From Palsa-513 sp050010595 (GTDB taxonomy: Bacteria; Actinomycetota; Thermoleophilia; Solirubrobacterales; Solirubrobacteraceae), in NCBI GenBank assembly GCA_050010595.1, contig JBEKKS010000003.1, positions 124,001 to 188,000 on the forward strand: 64,000 nucleotides of DNA, given 5' to 3'. This document shows positions 56,881 through 64,000 of the stretch, in pieces (the first letter of the stretch is position 1; the number at the start of each line of letters is the position of its first letter). Both the position numbers and the translations under genes were made by a program. The notes beneath the pieces are model-generated. The model was not told the origin of the DNA. It worked only from the letters and a program-made list of their open reading frames with translations, and ran no database searches.

Positions 56881-57459
56881 TTGCTCGACGCGCTCGCCGG
56901 ACCGAGCGAGCCGGAGCGTCGCGCGCGCCGTCGCGAGCGCAACTGGGAGGCAGGCGCCGACGGGGAGGCGCAGGTAGCGGCGGTACTCGCTGAGCACTGC
57001 CCCGCGGTCCCAGTCCTGCACGACCGCCGCCTACCCGGTTCGGGAGCGAACATCGACCACATCGCCGTCGCCCCGTCGGGCATCTACGTGGTCGACAGCA
57101 AGCGCTACCACGGCAAGGTAGAGGTCATCAACCCGCTGTTTGGCAAGCCGCGGCTGATCATCGCCGGCCGTAATCAGACGCGCCTCGTCGAGGGCCTCGC
57201 AAAACAGGTGCGCGCGGTGCGCGCGGTGTTCAGCGAGCAGTCCGACGCGGTCCCGGTATACGGATGCTTCTGCTTCGTCGCGCCGGCGGGGGTGCTTGCG
57301 GTCAGTGGCCTTCCCGCCCTGTGGACGCTGCGGATCGCCGACTTCCGCCTCTACGCTCCACGCCGCCTGGCCCGCCAGCTCAACCAGCCGGGCCCTTTGA
57401 GTCGCGCCGACGCAAACGCCGTAGTCCACCGCCTCGAGGATGCCTTCGTGCCGGCATAG
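56881..57459 (+). CDS. NERD-domain (nuclease-related) protein
   Basis: 192 aa from TTG. GADGEAQVAAVLAEHCPAVP, VLHDRRLPGSGANIDHIAVA, IYVVDSKRYHGKVEVINPLF: the D...(D/E)xK pattern of the NERD nuclease-like domain. The frame continues open upstream with coding-like residues (ERLRARREQRAAERSATAR) but without an ATG/GTG/TTG up to 56722, so the true 5' end is uncertain (a CTG start or a lost start). Role likely in DNA processing. Confidence 0.75.
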   Translation: MLDALAGPSEPERRARRRERNWEAGADGEAQVAAVLAEHCPAVPVLHDRRLPGSGANIDHIAVAPSGIYVVDSKRYHGKVEVINPLFGKPRLIIAGRNQTRLVEGLAKQVRAVRAVFSEQSDAVPVYGCFCFVAPAGVLAVSGLPALWTLRIADFRLYAPRRLARQLNQPGPLSRADANAVVHRLEDAFVPA

Positions 57460-57582
57460 GCACTAAGGCCTAGACCGATCGCGCTAAGGGGTCACGGCTC
57501 TCAACCGGCTGCGCATTGCCGATGTGGGGCGGCCCGGCTTAGGCCAGCCTTTGGTCGTGAGTTCGACCGAAGGGAGCGAGGA

Positions 57583-57846
57583 ATGCATCACAGCCTCAAC
57601 AGCCAGCTCGCCGAGGCCCGTGGCGTGGAGCTCCGCGACGCGGCACGGCGCTCAGCCCAAGCTAGCGAGGTCCGAGGGCGAGGGGGCGTCAGGCACCGTT
57701 GGAGCGCGATCACGCGATACTTCGCCGGTGCGAATGCGGCTGACGAGCAGCCACTTCGTGGGGCGCGTTGGCGAGCTCGGCGAGCTCGAGCTGGCCGCGC
57801 GCGAAGCGGAGGGACGCTCCCCGACGCTGGTCCTCCTGGGCGGTGA
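57583..57846 (+). CDS. Small ORF overlapping the LuxR regulator start
   Basis: 87 aa. ATG preceded by AGGGAGCGAGGA. The first ~25 residues (MHHSLNSQLAEARGVELRDA) look like a real small helical protein; the rest overlaps the regulator in another frame and is Arg/Gly-rich. Possibly a shorter gene with a frameshift or a leader peptide. Confidence 0.3.
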   Translation: MHHSLNSQLAEARGVELRDAARRSAQASEVRGRGGVRHRWSAITRYFAGANAADEQPLRGARWRARRARAGRARSGGTLPDAGPPGR

Positions 57847-60673
57847 CTCGGGCGTCGGCAAGACGCGCCTGCTCGACGAGCTCGAGCGTCGATTGCAGAG
57901 CGACGAGATGCTTGTGCTGCGCGGCGCCGCGGTCGAGGAGGGCGACGCCGAGCTGCCCTACTCCCCGCTGCTGAATGCGCTGCGCCCGCTCGTCCGCGAG
58001 CGCGACCCCGTATTGGCGACACTCGCGCAGAGCAGCCGCGCCCAGCTTGCGAAGCTGCTGCCGGGGCTCGAACCCGTGCCGGCCCCGGAGCAGGCGCCCG
58101 ACGGCTCAGGCCAGGTGCGCCTGTTCGAGGCGCTGCTCGATCTGCTGCACGCGCTGAGCGAGCGCCAGCCGCTCGCGCTGATCCTCGAGGACGTGCACTG
58201 GGCTGACAGCTCGACCCGCACGTTCGTCTCGTTCCTTGCGCGCAGCCTGCGTCGCGAGCACCTGGTGGTCGTGCTGAGCTTCCGCACGGATGAGCTCCAC
58301 CGCCGCCACCCGCTGCGTGCGTTGCTGGCCGAGCTCGAGCGGCTCGGCCGCGCGCGGCGGATCGAGCTCGCGCCGTTTGACCGGGCCGAGCTGACCGAGG
58401 CGCTCACCGACATCCTCGGCGACGCCCCGCCGGAGGAGCTCGTAACGCGACTGTATGAGCGCAGCGAGGGCAACCCGCTCTACACGGAGGAGCTGCTCGC
58501 GGCGGGCCTCGACGGCCGCGGCGCGGCCCCGGCAAGCCTGCGCGACGCGTTCCTGCTGCGCGCCTTTCGCCTTTCGCCGCCCGCTCAGCGCGCGGCGCGC
58601 GCGATCGCCGCGGGGCGCCTGCTCGACCAGGCGATGATCGCCGAGGTCACGGGGATCGACGGTGATGCGCTCACCGTTGCGCTACGCGAAGCGGTGGACG
58701 CGCAGGTCCTCGTGAGCGTCGATGACGGCCGGCTCGCGTTCCGCCACGCACTGCTGCGAGAGGCGGTGGTGGACGACCTGCTGCCTGGCGAGCGCGGCGA
58801 GCTCCACCTGGCGCTGGCGCGCGCATTTGAACGGGCGCAGGCAACCGCGAGCGTGGACGTGACAGAGCGCGCCGCGGCGATCGCCTTTCACTACGCTGCC
58901 GCGGGCGATCAGCCGGCCGCTCTGCGCGCAACCTTCGACGCTGCGCTAGCAGCGTGCCGCGTCCACGCCTACGCGGAGATGGCAGAGCTGTGCGACCGCG
59001 CGCTCGAGCTCTGGCCGCGAGTCGAGGACCCCGCCGCGCTGATCGAGCACGACCACATCAGGCTGCTCGCGCTCGCCTCCGACGCGCATTCGCTGAGCGG
59101 CGACCGCCCGCGCGGCGAGCTGCTGCTGGCGCGCGCGCTCGAGGAGCTCGATCCCAGAGTGGACCCGGAACGCTACGCCGCTCTGCTGGCGCGGCTCGCG
59201 CGCCTGGAGTGGGCACTCGGCCGCGGCGAGGAGGGACTCGCGACCGCTCAGCGTGCGCTGGCAATGCTGCCGGAGCACGCCGACGGGAGCGCGCGCACAC
59301 TGCTACTCGCGTGGCTTGCGCGCACGCTCGTACTGCGTGGCCGCTACCGCGACGCGGTGCGTGACGGCGAGCAGGCGATCGCGGCTGCGCGCGCTGCGGG
59401 GGACCGCGAGGCCGAGGCGGAGCTGATGAACACGCTCGGGATGGCGTACGCGGCACACGGTCGCGTCGACGAGGGCGTCGCCCTGCTGCGGGAGGCGATC
59501 GAGCACGCGAGGGCGATCGACGACCGCGACGGCATGAGCTACGCGTACGCGAACCTCGCAGAGGTTCTGCACGTCCACGCGCGCAGCGCCGAAGCGCTTG
59601 CCGTAGCGCAGGAGGGTGTGGCGGCGGCGCCGGCCCGCAGCAGCTCGGACTGGCTGCGTCTGAGCGTCTTCCAGATCGCTTTCGATCTCGGGGACTGGGC
59701 GGCCGCCCGCGCCGCGCTCGACGCGGTTCCGCCGCAGCTCGACGGCGTGTTAGCACTGTTTCGCGCGGTCTGCGAGGCAGACCTTGCGCTCGGGGAGGGT
59801 CGTGACGAGCCCGCCAGGCGCGCTCTGGACGACGTCGCCGGGCTGGTCGCGAGCTCTTCCGAGCCGCAGTGGATCGGCCCGTTCGGCACGCTCCGAGCGG
59901 AGCTGCGCCGCCGCGAGCGCGACCTGCCGGGAGCACGCGCGGCTGTGGCGCAGGCGCTCGATCGCCTCGAGCTGTGTACGGAGGACGTGATACGGATCGC
60001 CCGCGTGACAGCGGCGGGCCTGCGCGTCGAGGCCGACTTCGCCCAGCGCGCCCGTGATCTACGTGACAAGCCGGCGGAGCGCGAGGCGCTCCAGCGGGCG
60101 CGGATCCACCTCGAGCGCTTGCGCGCAGCGGCGGCCGACGGCGGACCGATCGAGCGCGCGTGGGCAGCGGCGGGAAGCGCCGAGCTGGCCCGAGCCCGCG
60201 GGCGCAACGACGCGGACGCTTGGTGCTCCGCGGCGAACGCCTGGGAGGCCGTGGGCCGCGCATACCTCGCGGCGATCGCCCGCTGGCGCGAGGCGGAAGC
60301 GCTGGTGGAGCGCGACGACCGCGCTGCCGCCGCCGTCGTGGCGCGGACGGCGCTCGCTGCCGCTCACCGCCTCGGCTCGGGCTGGTTGACGAGCGAGCTG
60401 ACATCGCTCTGCGATCGGGCTCGCCTTTCTCTCGCCCACGAGCCCGACGGCGAGCCTCAACGCGTCGTCGAGGAGGACCCATTCGGCTTGACAGCGCGCG
60501 AGCGCCAGGTGCTCACGCTGCTGGCGGAGGGCGCGACGAACCGCCAGATCGGCGCAGCCCTCTTCATGGCTGAGAAGACCGCGAGCGTGCACGTCTCGCG
60601 CATTCTCAGCAAGCTCGGTGTCCACAGCCGGACCCAGGCGGCAGCGGTCGCGCACCGCCTCGAGCTGACCTGA
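57734..60673 (+). CDS. Large ATP-dependent LuxR-type regulator (LAL)
   Basis: 979 aa. N-terminal AAA-type ATPase: HFVGRVGELGELELAAREAE, Walker A LLGGDSGVGKTRLLDELERR, Walker B LALILEDVHWADSSTRTFVS. A long helical (TPR-like) middle, with pairs such as LATAQRALAMLPEHADGSAR, and a C-terminal LuxR HTH (LTARERQVLTLLAEGATNRQ, then HVSRILSKLGVHSRTQ). It is a signal-integrating activator whose ligand is unknown. ATG 57734 or GTG 57728. Confidence 0.92.
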   Translation: MRLTSSHFVGRVGELGELELAAREAEGRSPTLVLLGGDSGVGKTRLLDELERRLQSDEMLVLRGAAVEEGDAELPYSPLLNALRPLVRERDPVLATLAQSSRAQLAKLLPGLEPVPAPEQAPDGSGQVRLFEALLDLLHALSERQPLALILEDVHWADSSTRTFVSFLARSLRREHLVVVLSFRTDELHRRHPLRALLAELERLGRARRIELAPFDRAELTEALTDILGDAPPEELVTRLYERSEGNPLYTEELLAAGLDGRGAAPASLRDAFLLRAFRLSPPAQRAARAIAAGRLLDQAMIAEVTGIDGDALTVALREAVDAQVLVSVDDGRLAFRHALLREAVVDDLLPGERGELHLALARAFERAQATASVDVTERAAAIAFHYAAAGDQPAALRATFDAALAACRVHAYAEMAELCDRALELWPRVEDPAALIEHDHIRLLALASDAHSLSGDRPRGELLLARALEELDPRVDPERYAALLARLARLEWALGRGEEGLATAQRALAMLPEHADGSARTLLLAWLARTLVLRGRYRDAVRDGEQAIAAARAAGDREAEAELMNTLGMAYAAHGRVDEGVALLREAIEHARAIDDRDGMSYAYANLAEVLHVHARSAEALAVAQEGVAAAPARSSSDWLRLSVFQIAFDLGDWAAARAALDAVPPQLDGVLALFRAVCEADLALGEGRDEPARRALDDVAGLVASSSEPQWIGPFGTLRAELRRRERDLPGARAAVAQALDRLELCTEDVIRIARVTAAGLRVEADFAQRARDLRDKPAEREALQRARIHLERLRAAAADGGPIERAWAAAGSAELARARGRNDADAWCSAANAWEAVGRAYLAAIARWREAEALVERDDRAAAAVVARTALAAAHRLGSGWLTSELTSLCDRARLSLAHEPDGEPQRVVEEDPFGLTARERQVLTLLAEGATNRQIGAALFMAEKTASVHVSRILSKLGVHSRTQAAAVAHRLELT

Positions 60674-60760
60674 TCGGACGACGATCCGCATGCGACCGCG
60701 CCGCTCGAGGCGGTGCCGCGTTCACTCTTACCGCACCGGCGCGCCGTAACCTGACAGCAG

Positions 60761-60897
60761 GTGACCCGCGCTGGACTTTCGTTCCTGTGCGCTGCGGCGC
60801 TGTTAGCGTTGCTCGCCTTTGCGATCCGCGCTCGACCGAGGAGCTGCGCCGCGATTTCAGAGCGAACCTGGATCAGCTACGGGAGCTCGCGAAGTAG
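60761..60897 (+). pseudogene. Small membrane protein ORF with probable frameshift
   Basis: From GTG 60761 the frame reads MTRAGLSFLCAAALLALLAF, a clean membrane helix, then becomes implausible. Another frame (a 1-bp shift near 60825) continues STEELRRDFRANLDQLRELA K and stops at 60897, which looks like a natural amphipathic end. Joined, they give a ~45-aa membrane-anchored protein. Either a real frameshift or a sequence error. Confidence 0.35.
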
Positions 60898-60910
60898 CTC
60901 ACGACAACCG

Positions 60911-62563
60911 CTAGAGCGCAGCCAGCCGCTGATGTACGAGCTGCACCGCCATCGAGCCTTCGCCGACCGCCGAGGCGACGCGCTTGACCGAGCCTGAGCG
61001 CACGTCGCCGGCGGCGAAGATCGCCGGCCAGCTCGTCTCGAGGAAGAGCGGTGGCTCGCCGCTCAGCGACTCCGCCGTCACATCGCGCCCGGTGAGCAGA
61101 AAGCCGCGCTCGTCCATCGCCACGTGGCCGCGCAGCCAGTCGGTATGCGGCTCTGCGCCGATGAAGACGAAGAGCGCGCGGCAGTCGAGCTCTGAGCGAG
61201 CGCCGGTCTCCCTGTCCTGCACAACGACCGCCTCGAGCTGCTGATCGCCCTTGAGCTCGACGACCTCGGCGTTCGTCAGGACCTCGATCTGCTCGCGCTC
61301 CTCGATCTCGGTGATCAGGTAGCGCGACATCGACTTCGCGATGTCTGCCCCACGCACTACGAGGCGCGTGTGCGACGCACGCTGCGAGAGGAACATCGCG
61401 GCCTGCCCGGCGGAGTTGCCGCCGCCGATGACAACGACGGGATCGCCCGCGCATAGCATGCCCTCGGCCTGCGTGGCTGCAAAGAAGATGCTGGTCCCCT
61501 CGTAGCGCTCGAAGTTCGGGACGTCGAGCTTCCTGTAGAACGCGCCGGTCGCAACGATCATGCTGCGCCCGTTCACCAACTGACCGTCGGCAAGCTCAAT
61601 CTCGAAGTGCCCGTTGTCGTAGCGCAGTGAGCGCGCCTCCGCCGCCACAACGAGCCGCGCACCCAGTCGCCGAGCCTGCAGGCTCGCGCGCTCGGCGAGC
61701 TCGCTGCCGGAGATACCGGTCGGGAAGCCGAGGTAGTTCTCGATCCGCGCCGAGGTGCTCGCCTGCCCGCCGAATGCCATCCGGTCGAGCAACTGGGTGT
61801 CGAGCCCCTCCGAGGCGCCGTACACCGCCGCCGCAAGGCCAGCCGGCCCGCCGCCGACGATCACGAGATCGCAGAGCGCCGGCGGGGCGCCGCGCGACCC
61901 CAGCCCAAGCATCGCGGCGAGCTGCGTGGTCGTCGGCTTGCGCAGGACGCCACCGGCAGCGACGACGACCGGTGTTTCCTCAGGCGGGATTGCGAGCGCC
62001 GCGAGCAGCGTGTCGGCATCGTCGTCCTGCTCGACGTCGAACCACTGGTAGGGCATCCGGTTGCGCCGCAGGAACTCGCGCAGGCGCAGAGCGTCCTGCG
62101 AGAAGCGCGAGCCGATCAGCCGTACGCCGGCTCCGCGTTCGATCAGGATCGTGCGTCGCGCGAGAAAAGCCCGCAAGATCAGGTTAGCGAGCTCCTCGTC
62201 GCTCGCCACAGCGGCCCGCAGCCGCGCGAGCGGTACCTCGATCACGCTCCCCGCGTCGCGAACGACGGCGGTCAACAGCGGCGGCGAGCCAGTCAGCAGG
62301 TTGAGCTCGCCGAGGAACCGGTTCCTGCCGTGTACCGCGATGACTCGGTTGTCCTGCCCGTAGCCCTGGACGATCGCGACGTAGCCGGACTCGACGACGA
62401 AGAAGTCGTATTCGGGGTCGCCATCGCGAAACAGGATCTCGCCCGCCTCGACCTCGCGCCGCGCGCCGACCGCGCGAAGCTTCTCGAGCTGCGATGCGGT
62501 CAGCCGCGGAAACGCGCCGTTGCGATCCTCGGGCTCCTCGAGCCCGACCCCCAGTGGTTCCAT
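60911..62563 (-). CDS. cNMP-binding domain fused to thioredoxin-reductase-like flavoprotein
   Basis: 550 aa. Residues ~20-140: cyclic-nucleotide-binding/Crp-like domain (EILFRDGDPEYDFFVVESGY, RNRFLGELNLLTGSPPLLTA). ~155-235: a thioredoxin-like segment without Cys. ~240 to end: FAD/NAD(P) domains with DLVIVGGGPAGLAAAVYGAS, VVVIGGGNSAGQAAMFLSQ and GFLLTGRDVTAESL/ETSWPAIFAAGDVRS. The CxxC redox pair of thioredoxin reductase is absent (FFAATQAEG there). Starts in ATGA overlap with the UBP zinc-finger gene. Confidence 0.9.
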   Translation of the reverse strand: MEPLGVGLEEPEDRNGAFPRLTASQLEKLRAVGARREVEAGEILFRDGDPEYDFFVVESGYVAIVQGYGQDNRVIAVHGRNRFLGELNLLTGSPPLLTAVVRDAGSVIEVPLARLRAAVASDEELANLILRAFLARRTILIERGAGVRLIGSRFSQDALRLREFLRRNRMPYQWFDVEQDDDADTLLAALAIPPEETPVVVAAGGVLRKPTTTQLAAMLGLGSRGAPPALCDLVIVGGGPAGLAAAVYGASEGLDTQLLDRMAFGGQASTSARIENYLGFPTGISGSELAERASLQARRLGARLVVAAEARSLRYDNGHFEIELADGQLVNGRSMIVATGAFYRKLDVPNFERYEGTSIFFAATQAEGMLCAGDPVVVIGGGNSAGQAAMFLSQRASHTRLVVRGADIAKSMSRYLITEIEEREQIEVLTNAEVVELKGDQQLEAVVVQDRETGARSELDCRALFVFIGAEPHTDWLRGHVAMDERGFLLTGRDVTAESLSGEPPLFLETSWPAIFAAGDVRSGSVKRVASAVGEGSMAVQLVHQRLAAL

Positions 62564-62835
62564 CAATCGCCCTCGAGCACGAACGTCGCGTCATCGATGT
62601 AGCAGTAGGACCAGAGCTCACCCGGCTCGACTGAGGTGATGATCGGGTGCTCGCTGCGCTTCGCGTGCGCCGTCGCGTGACGGTTCGGCGAGGAGTCGCA
62701 GCAGCCGACGTGACCACAGCTGCGGCAGACGCGCAGATGTAGCCAGCGGCCGCCGATCGCGAGGCAGTCGACGCAGCCCGCAACCTGCGCAGGGCGCGCA
62801 ACCGTCACCTGGTCGAGGTGTGTGCAGTCAGGCAC
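62563..62835 (-). CDS. UBP-type zinc finger protein
   Basis: 90 aa. CTHLDQV, CVDCLAIGGRWLHLRVCRSC, GHVGCCDSSPNRHATAHAKR and SEHPIITSVEPGELWSYCY: the ubiquitin-hydrolase zinc finger, which in bacteria binds an unknown C-terminal glycine or stress partner. GTG 62835 has GAGGAGG 5 nt upstream; a longer frame begins at 62862. It is coupled to the flavoprotein, a recurrent pairing. Confidence 0.88.
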   Translation of the reverse strand: MPDCTHLDQVTVARPAQVAGCVDCLAIGGRWLHLRVCRSCGHVGCCDSSPNRHATAHAKRSEHPIITSVEPGELWSYCYIDDATFVLEGD

Positions 62836-62874
62836 GGGGTCCTCCTCGTTGACGCTGATCACGATGACAGGTCG

Positions 62875-63609
62875 TCAAGCCCCGGGCGCGCCTGCGCGCG
62901 GGCCGAACGAGCTGTACGCGAGACAGGTTACGAGGGCGAGGCCGGCGGCGAAAGCGAGCGGCAGCGTGACCCCGACGCGCAGCATCAGCGCACCACTGAG
63001 CGCGCCGACGAGCATCGTCGAAACCGCGGCCAGTCGCCGGATGGTCCCCCCACCCGAGCCGCGCGCGAGCCGCGAGTCGGCTGCGAGGCCCGTGATCGTC
63101 AGCGTGAGGACCGTGGTCGTGAGATCAGGCACGCCGATTCGACGGACGGTTGCGTTGCGCACCCCCATCGCGCCGGCCATCAGGACGATCATCGAGTAGG
63201 CGACCGCGGAGCCGACCCGTGGGTTGGCCACTGCCGCGAGGATCGCCGCGACGGCGAGCATCGTCCCCTCCGCCGTCAGCGCGCAGGCCAGATGGCGCTG
63301 CTGGCGGTCTGCGAGCTCGTGCGCCAAGAGCCCGCCGGCGCCGGCACCGACAACGAATGCCGCCAGTGCGATCAGCGGCGCTAGAACCGGGAGGCCACCG
63401 GCGCCCGCGATGCCGAAGCCGAGCAGCGCGATGCTGCCCGTCATGTTGGCGGTGAACACGTGGTCGAGGCGCAGATAGCTGACCGCGTCAACCGTGCCGG
63501 TCGAGAACGTGAGCGCCAGCAGCGCGAGCGTCAGCGGGTGGCGCATGCTCGCCGCCGCCTGCTGGGCAACCGTGCGCGGCGCGGCTCCGGACGCCGGCTG
63601 CGCGCTCAT
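62875..63609 (-). CDS. DUF1275 (YoaK) family membrane protein
   Basis: 244 aa with about six helices. PLTLALLALTFSTGTVDAVS, YLRLDHVFTANMTGSIALLG, GAGAGGLLAHELADRQQRHL, GAMGVRNATVRRIGVPDLTT and TTTVLTLTITGLAADSRLAR are the family motifs. Role unknown, possibly transport. ATG 63609 chosen; a GTG 6 bp earlier is in frame. Confidence 0.88.
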   Translation of the reverse strand: MSAQPASGAAPRTVAQQAAASMRHPLTLALLALTFSTGTVDAVSYLRLDHVFTANMTGSIALLGFGIAGAGGLPVLAPLIALAAFVVGAGAGGLLAHELADRQQRHLACALTAEGTMLAVAAILAAVANPRVGSAVAYSMIVLMAGAMGVRNATVRRIGVPDLTTTVLTLTITGLAADSRLARGSGGGTIRRLAAVSTMLVGALSGALMLRVGVTLPLAFAAGLALVTCLAYSSFGPRAGAPGA

Positions 63610-63712
63610 GCGCACGCTCGCGGTTCGCGATCCCGGACGACCACGCCGTCAGATTGACACGCCGCGCGGTCGCCGCCGCGCACGGGAAGCCGGCGCGAGC
63701 AGGCCTGACGGA

Positions 63713-64000
63713 CTAAGGCGACTCGACGAAGTAGCGGCCCGTGGTCTCGCCGCCGGAGAAGTAGCGGCTCGTGATCGTCTTCTTGCGCGTGAAGAAGTCG
63801 ATCGCGTCGCCGCCGTGCGCGTGCAGGTCACCGAGGAACGAGTCCTTCCAGCCGGAGAACGGGAAGAAGGCGACGGGCGCCGCGACCCCCACGTTGACGC
63901 CGATCATCCCGGCCTCGACGTCATGGCGGTAGCGGCGCGCCGCGGCGCCCGACTCGGTGAAGATCGAGCTGCCGTTGCCGTAGCGGCTCGAGTTGACGAG
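63713..64000 (-). CDS. mmsA: Methylmalonate-semialdehyde dehydrogenase (CoA-acylating), C-terminal part
   Basis: Only the last ~95 residues are in the window; the gene continues past base 64000. VNSSRYGNGSSIFTESGAAA, GMIGVNVGVAAPVAFFPFSG, WKDSFLGDLHAHGGDAIDFF and TRKKTITSRYFSGGETTGRY match the MmsA end, which lacks the usual ALDH ending. Oxidises methylmalonate/malonate semialdehyde to propionyl/acetyl-CoA in valine and inositol breakdown. Confidence 0.93.
   Translation of the reverse strand, partial: LVNSSRYGNGSSIFTESGAAARRYRHDVEAGMIGVNVGVAAPVAFFPFSGWKDSFLGDLHAHGGDAIDFFTRKKTITSRYFSGGETTGRYFVESP

Noticed and set aside
59058..60482. Minus-strand 474-codon frame within the LuxR regulator
   Set aside because: Arg/Pro-rich antisense shadow; the sense frame has ATPase and HTH motifs.
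1..64000. CRISPR array or insertion sequence
   Set aside because: No regularly spaced direct repeats and no transposase-like frame or terminal inverted repeats were seen.

Overview
The window reads as chromosomal DNA of a high-GC Actinomycetota bacterium. A Thermoleophilia / Solirubrobacterales-type lineage fits best. The grounds are dense GC-rich coding, many GTG/TTG starts, 1-4 bp coupled stop/start overlaps, repeated TANNNT -10 boxes only 6-9 nt from start codons (probable leaderless mRNAs), a CheC/CheD/FliY-type chemotaxis system, and a monomeric isocitrate dehydrogenase. The lineage call is inference; no marker was searched. Most of the window is housekeeping with accessory genes between, and I saw no insertion sequence, prophage or CRISPR array.

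Layout. 0-6 kb: metG (cut by the left edge), rsmI, a ROK sugar kinase, a LytR-CpsA-Psr cell-wall enzyme, an FmdB zinc ribbon and glycyl-tRNA synthetase. 6-15.2 kb: a tightly coupled minus-strand motility operon (cheW, cheB, cheR, cheA, cheC, cheD, fliM, fliY/fliN, cheY) with no receptor gene. 15.5-27 kb: a DNA-binding protein, then central carbon metabolism: malate dehydrogenase, dimeric isocitrate dehydrogenase, a site-2 protease, succinate dehydrogenase A/B with a CCG-domain partner, a PsiE-like protein between copies of a 48-bp repeat, and a monomeric isocitrate dehydrogenase. 26-33.4 kb: asd-lysC, then recR-ebfC-dnaX and the SRP RNA gene. 33.4-39 kb: tRNA-Val, small enzymes, and a minus-strand cluster of an acyl-CoA dehydrogenase, a NodS-like methyltransferase, a 49-residue microprotein and a double glycosyltransferase.

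39-52 kb is the accessory, stress-flavoured part. It holds an encapsulin with its encapsulated ferritin, a STAS protein, two divergent DUF2294 genes, an ECF sigma factor, a slipin, a DhaK-DhaL kinase, TatA, a sigma/anti-sigma pair, a metal sensor with a cation exporter, and a single-frame fusion of an ECF sigma factor to a class-I glutamine amidotransferase (C26) domain. Three transcription units here (STAS, ECF sigma, small ORF-slipin) share a leader of about 100 bp with a conserved GGCAG-GCGAC-GACTTCCG block and a covarying stem. 52-64 kb: an MFS exporter with a divergent MarR, a second cation exporter, an XRE/nucleotidyltransferase pair, a NERD protein, a large LuxR-type ATPase regulator, a cNMP-binding/thioredoxin-reductase-like flavoprotein with a UBP zinc finger, a DUF1275 protein, and the end of a methylmalonate-semialdehyde dehydrogenase cut by the right edge.

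The most unusual items are the sigma-C26 fusion at 50608-51738 with its coupled 84-residue partner and a candidate ECF-type autoregulatory promoter, the three-copy structured leader, the doubly coupled 49-residue gene at 37146-37295, and the 48-bp repeat around the psiE-like gene.
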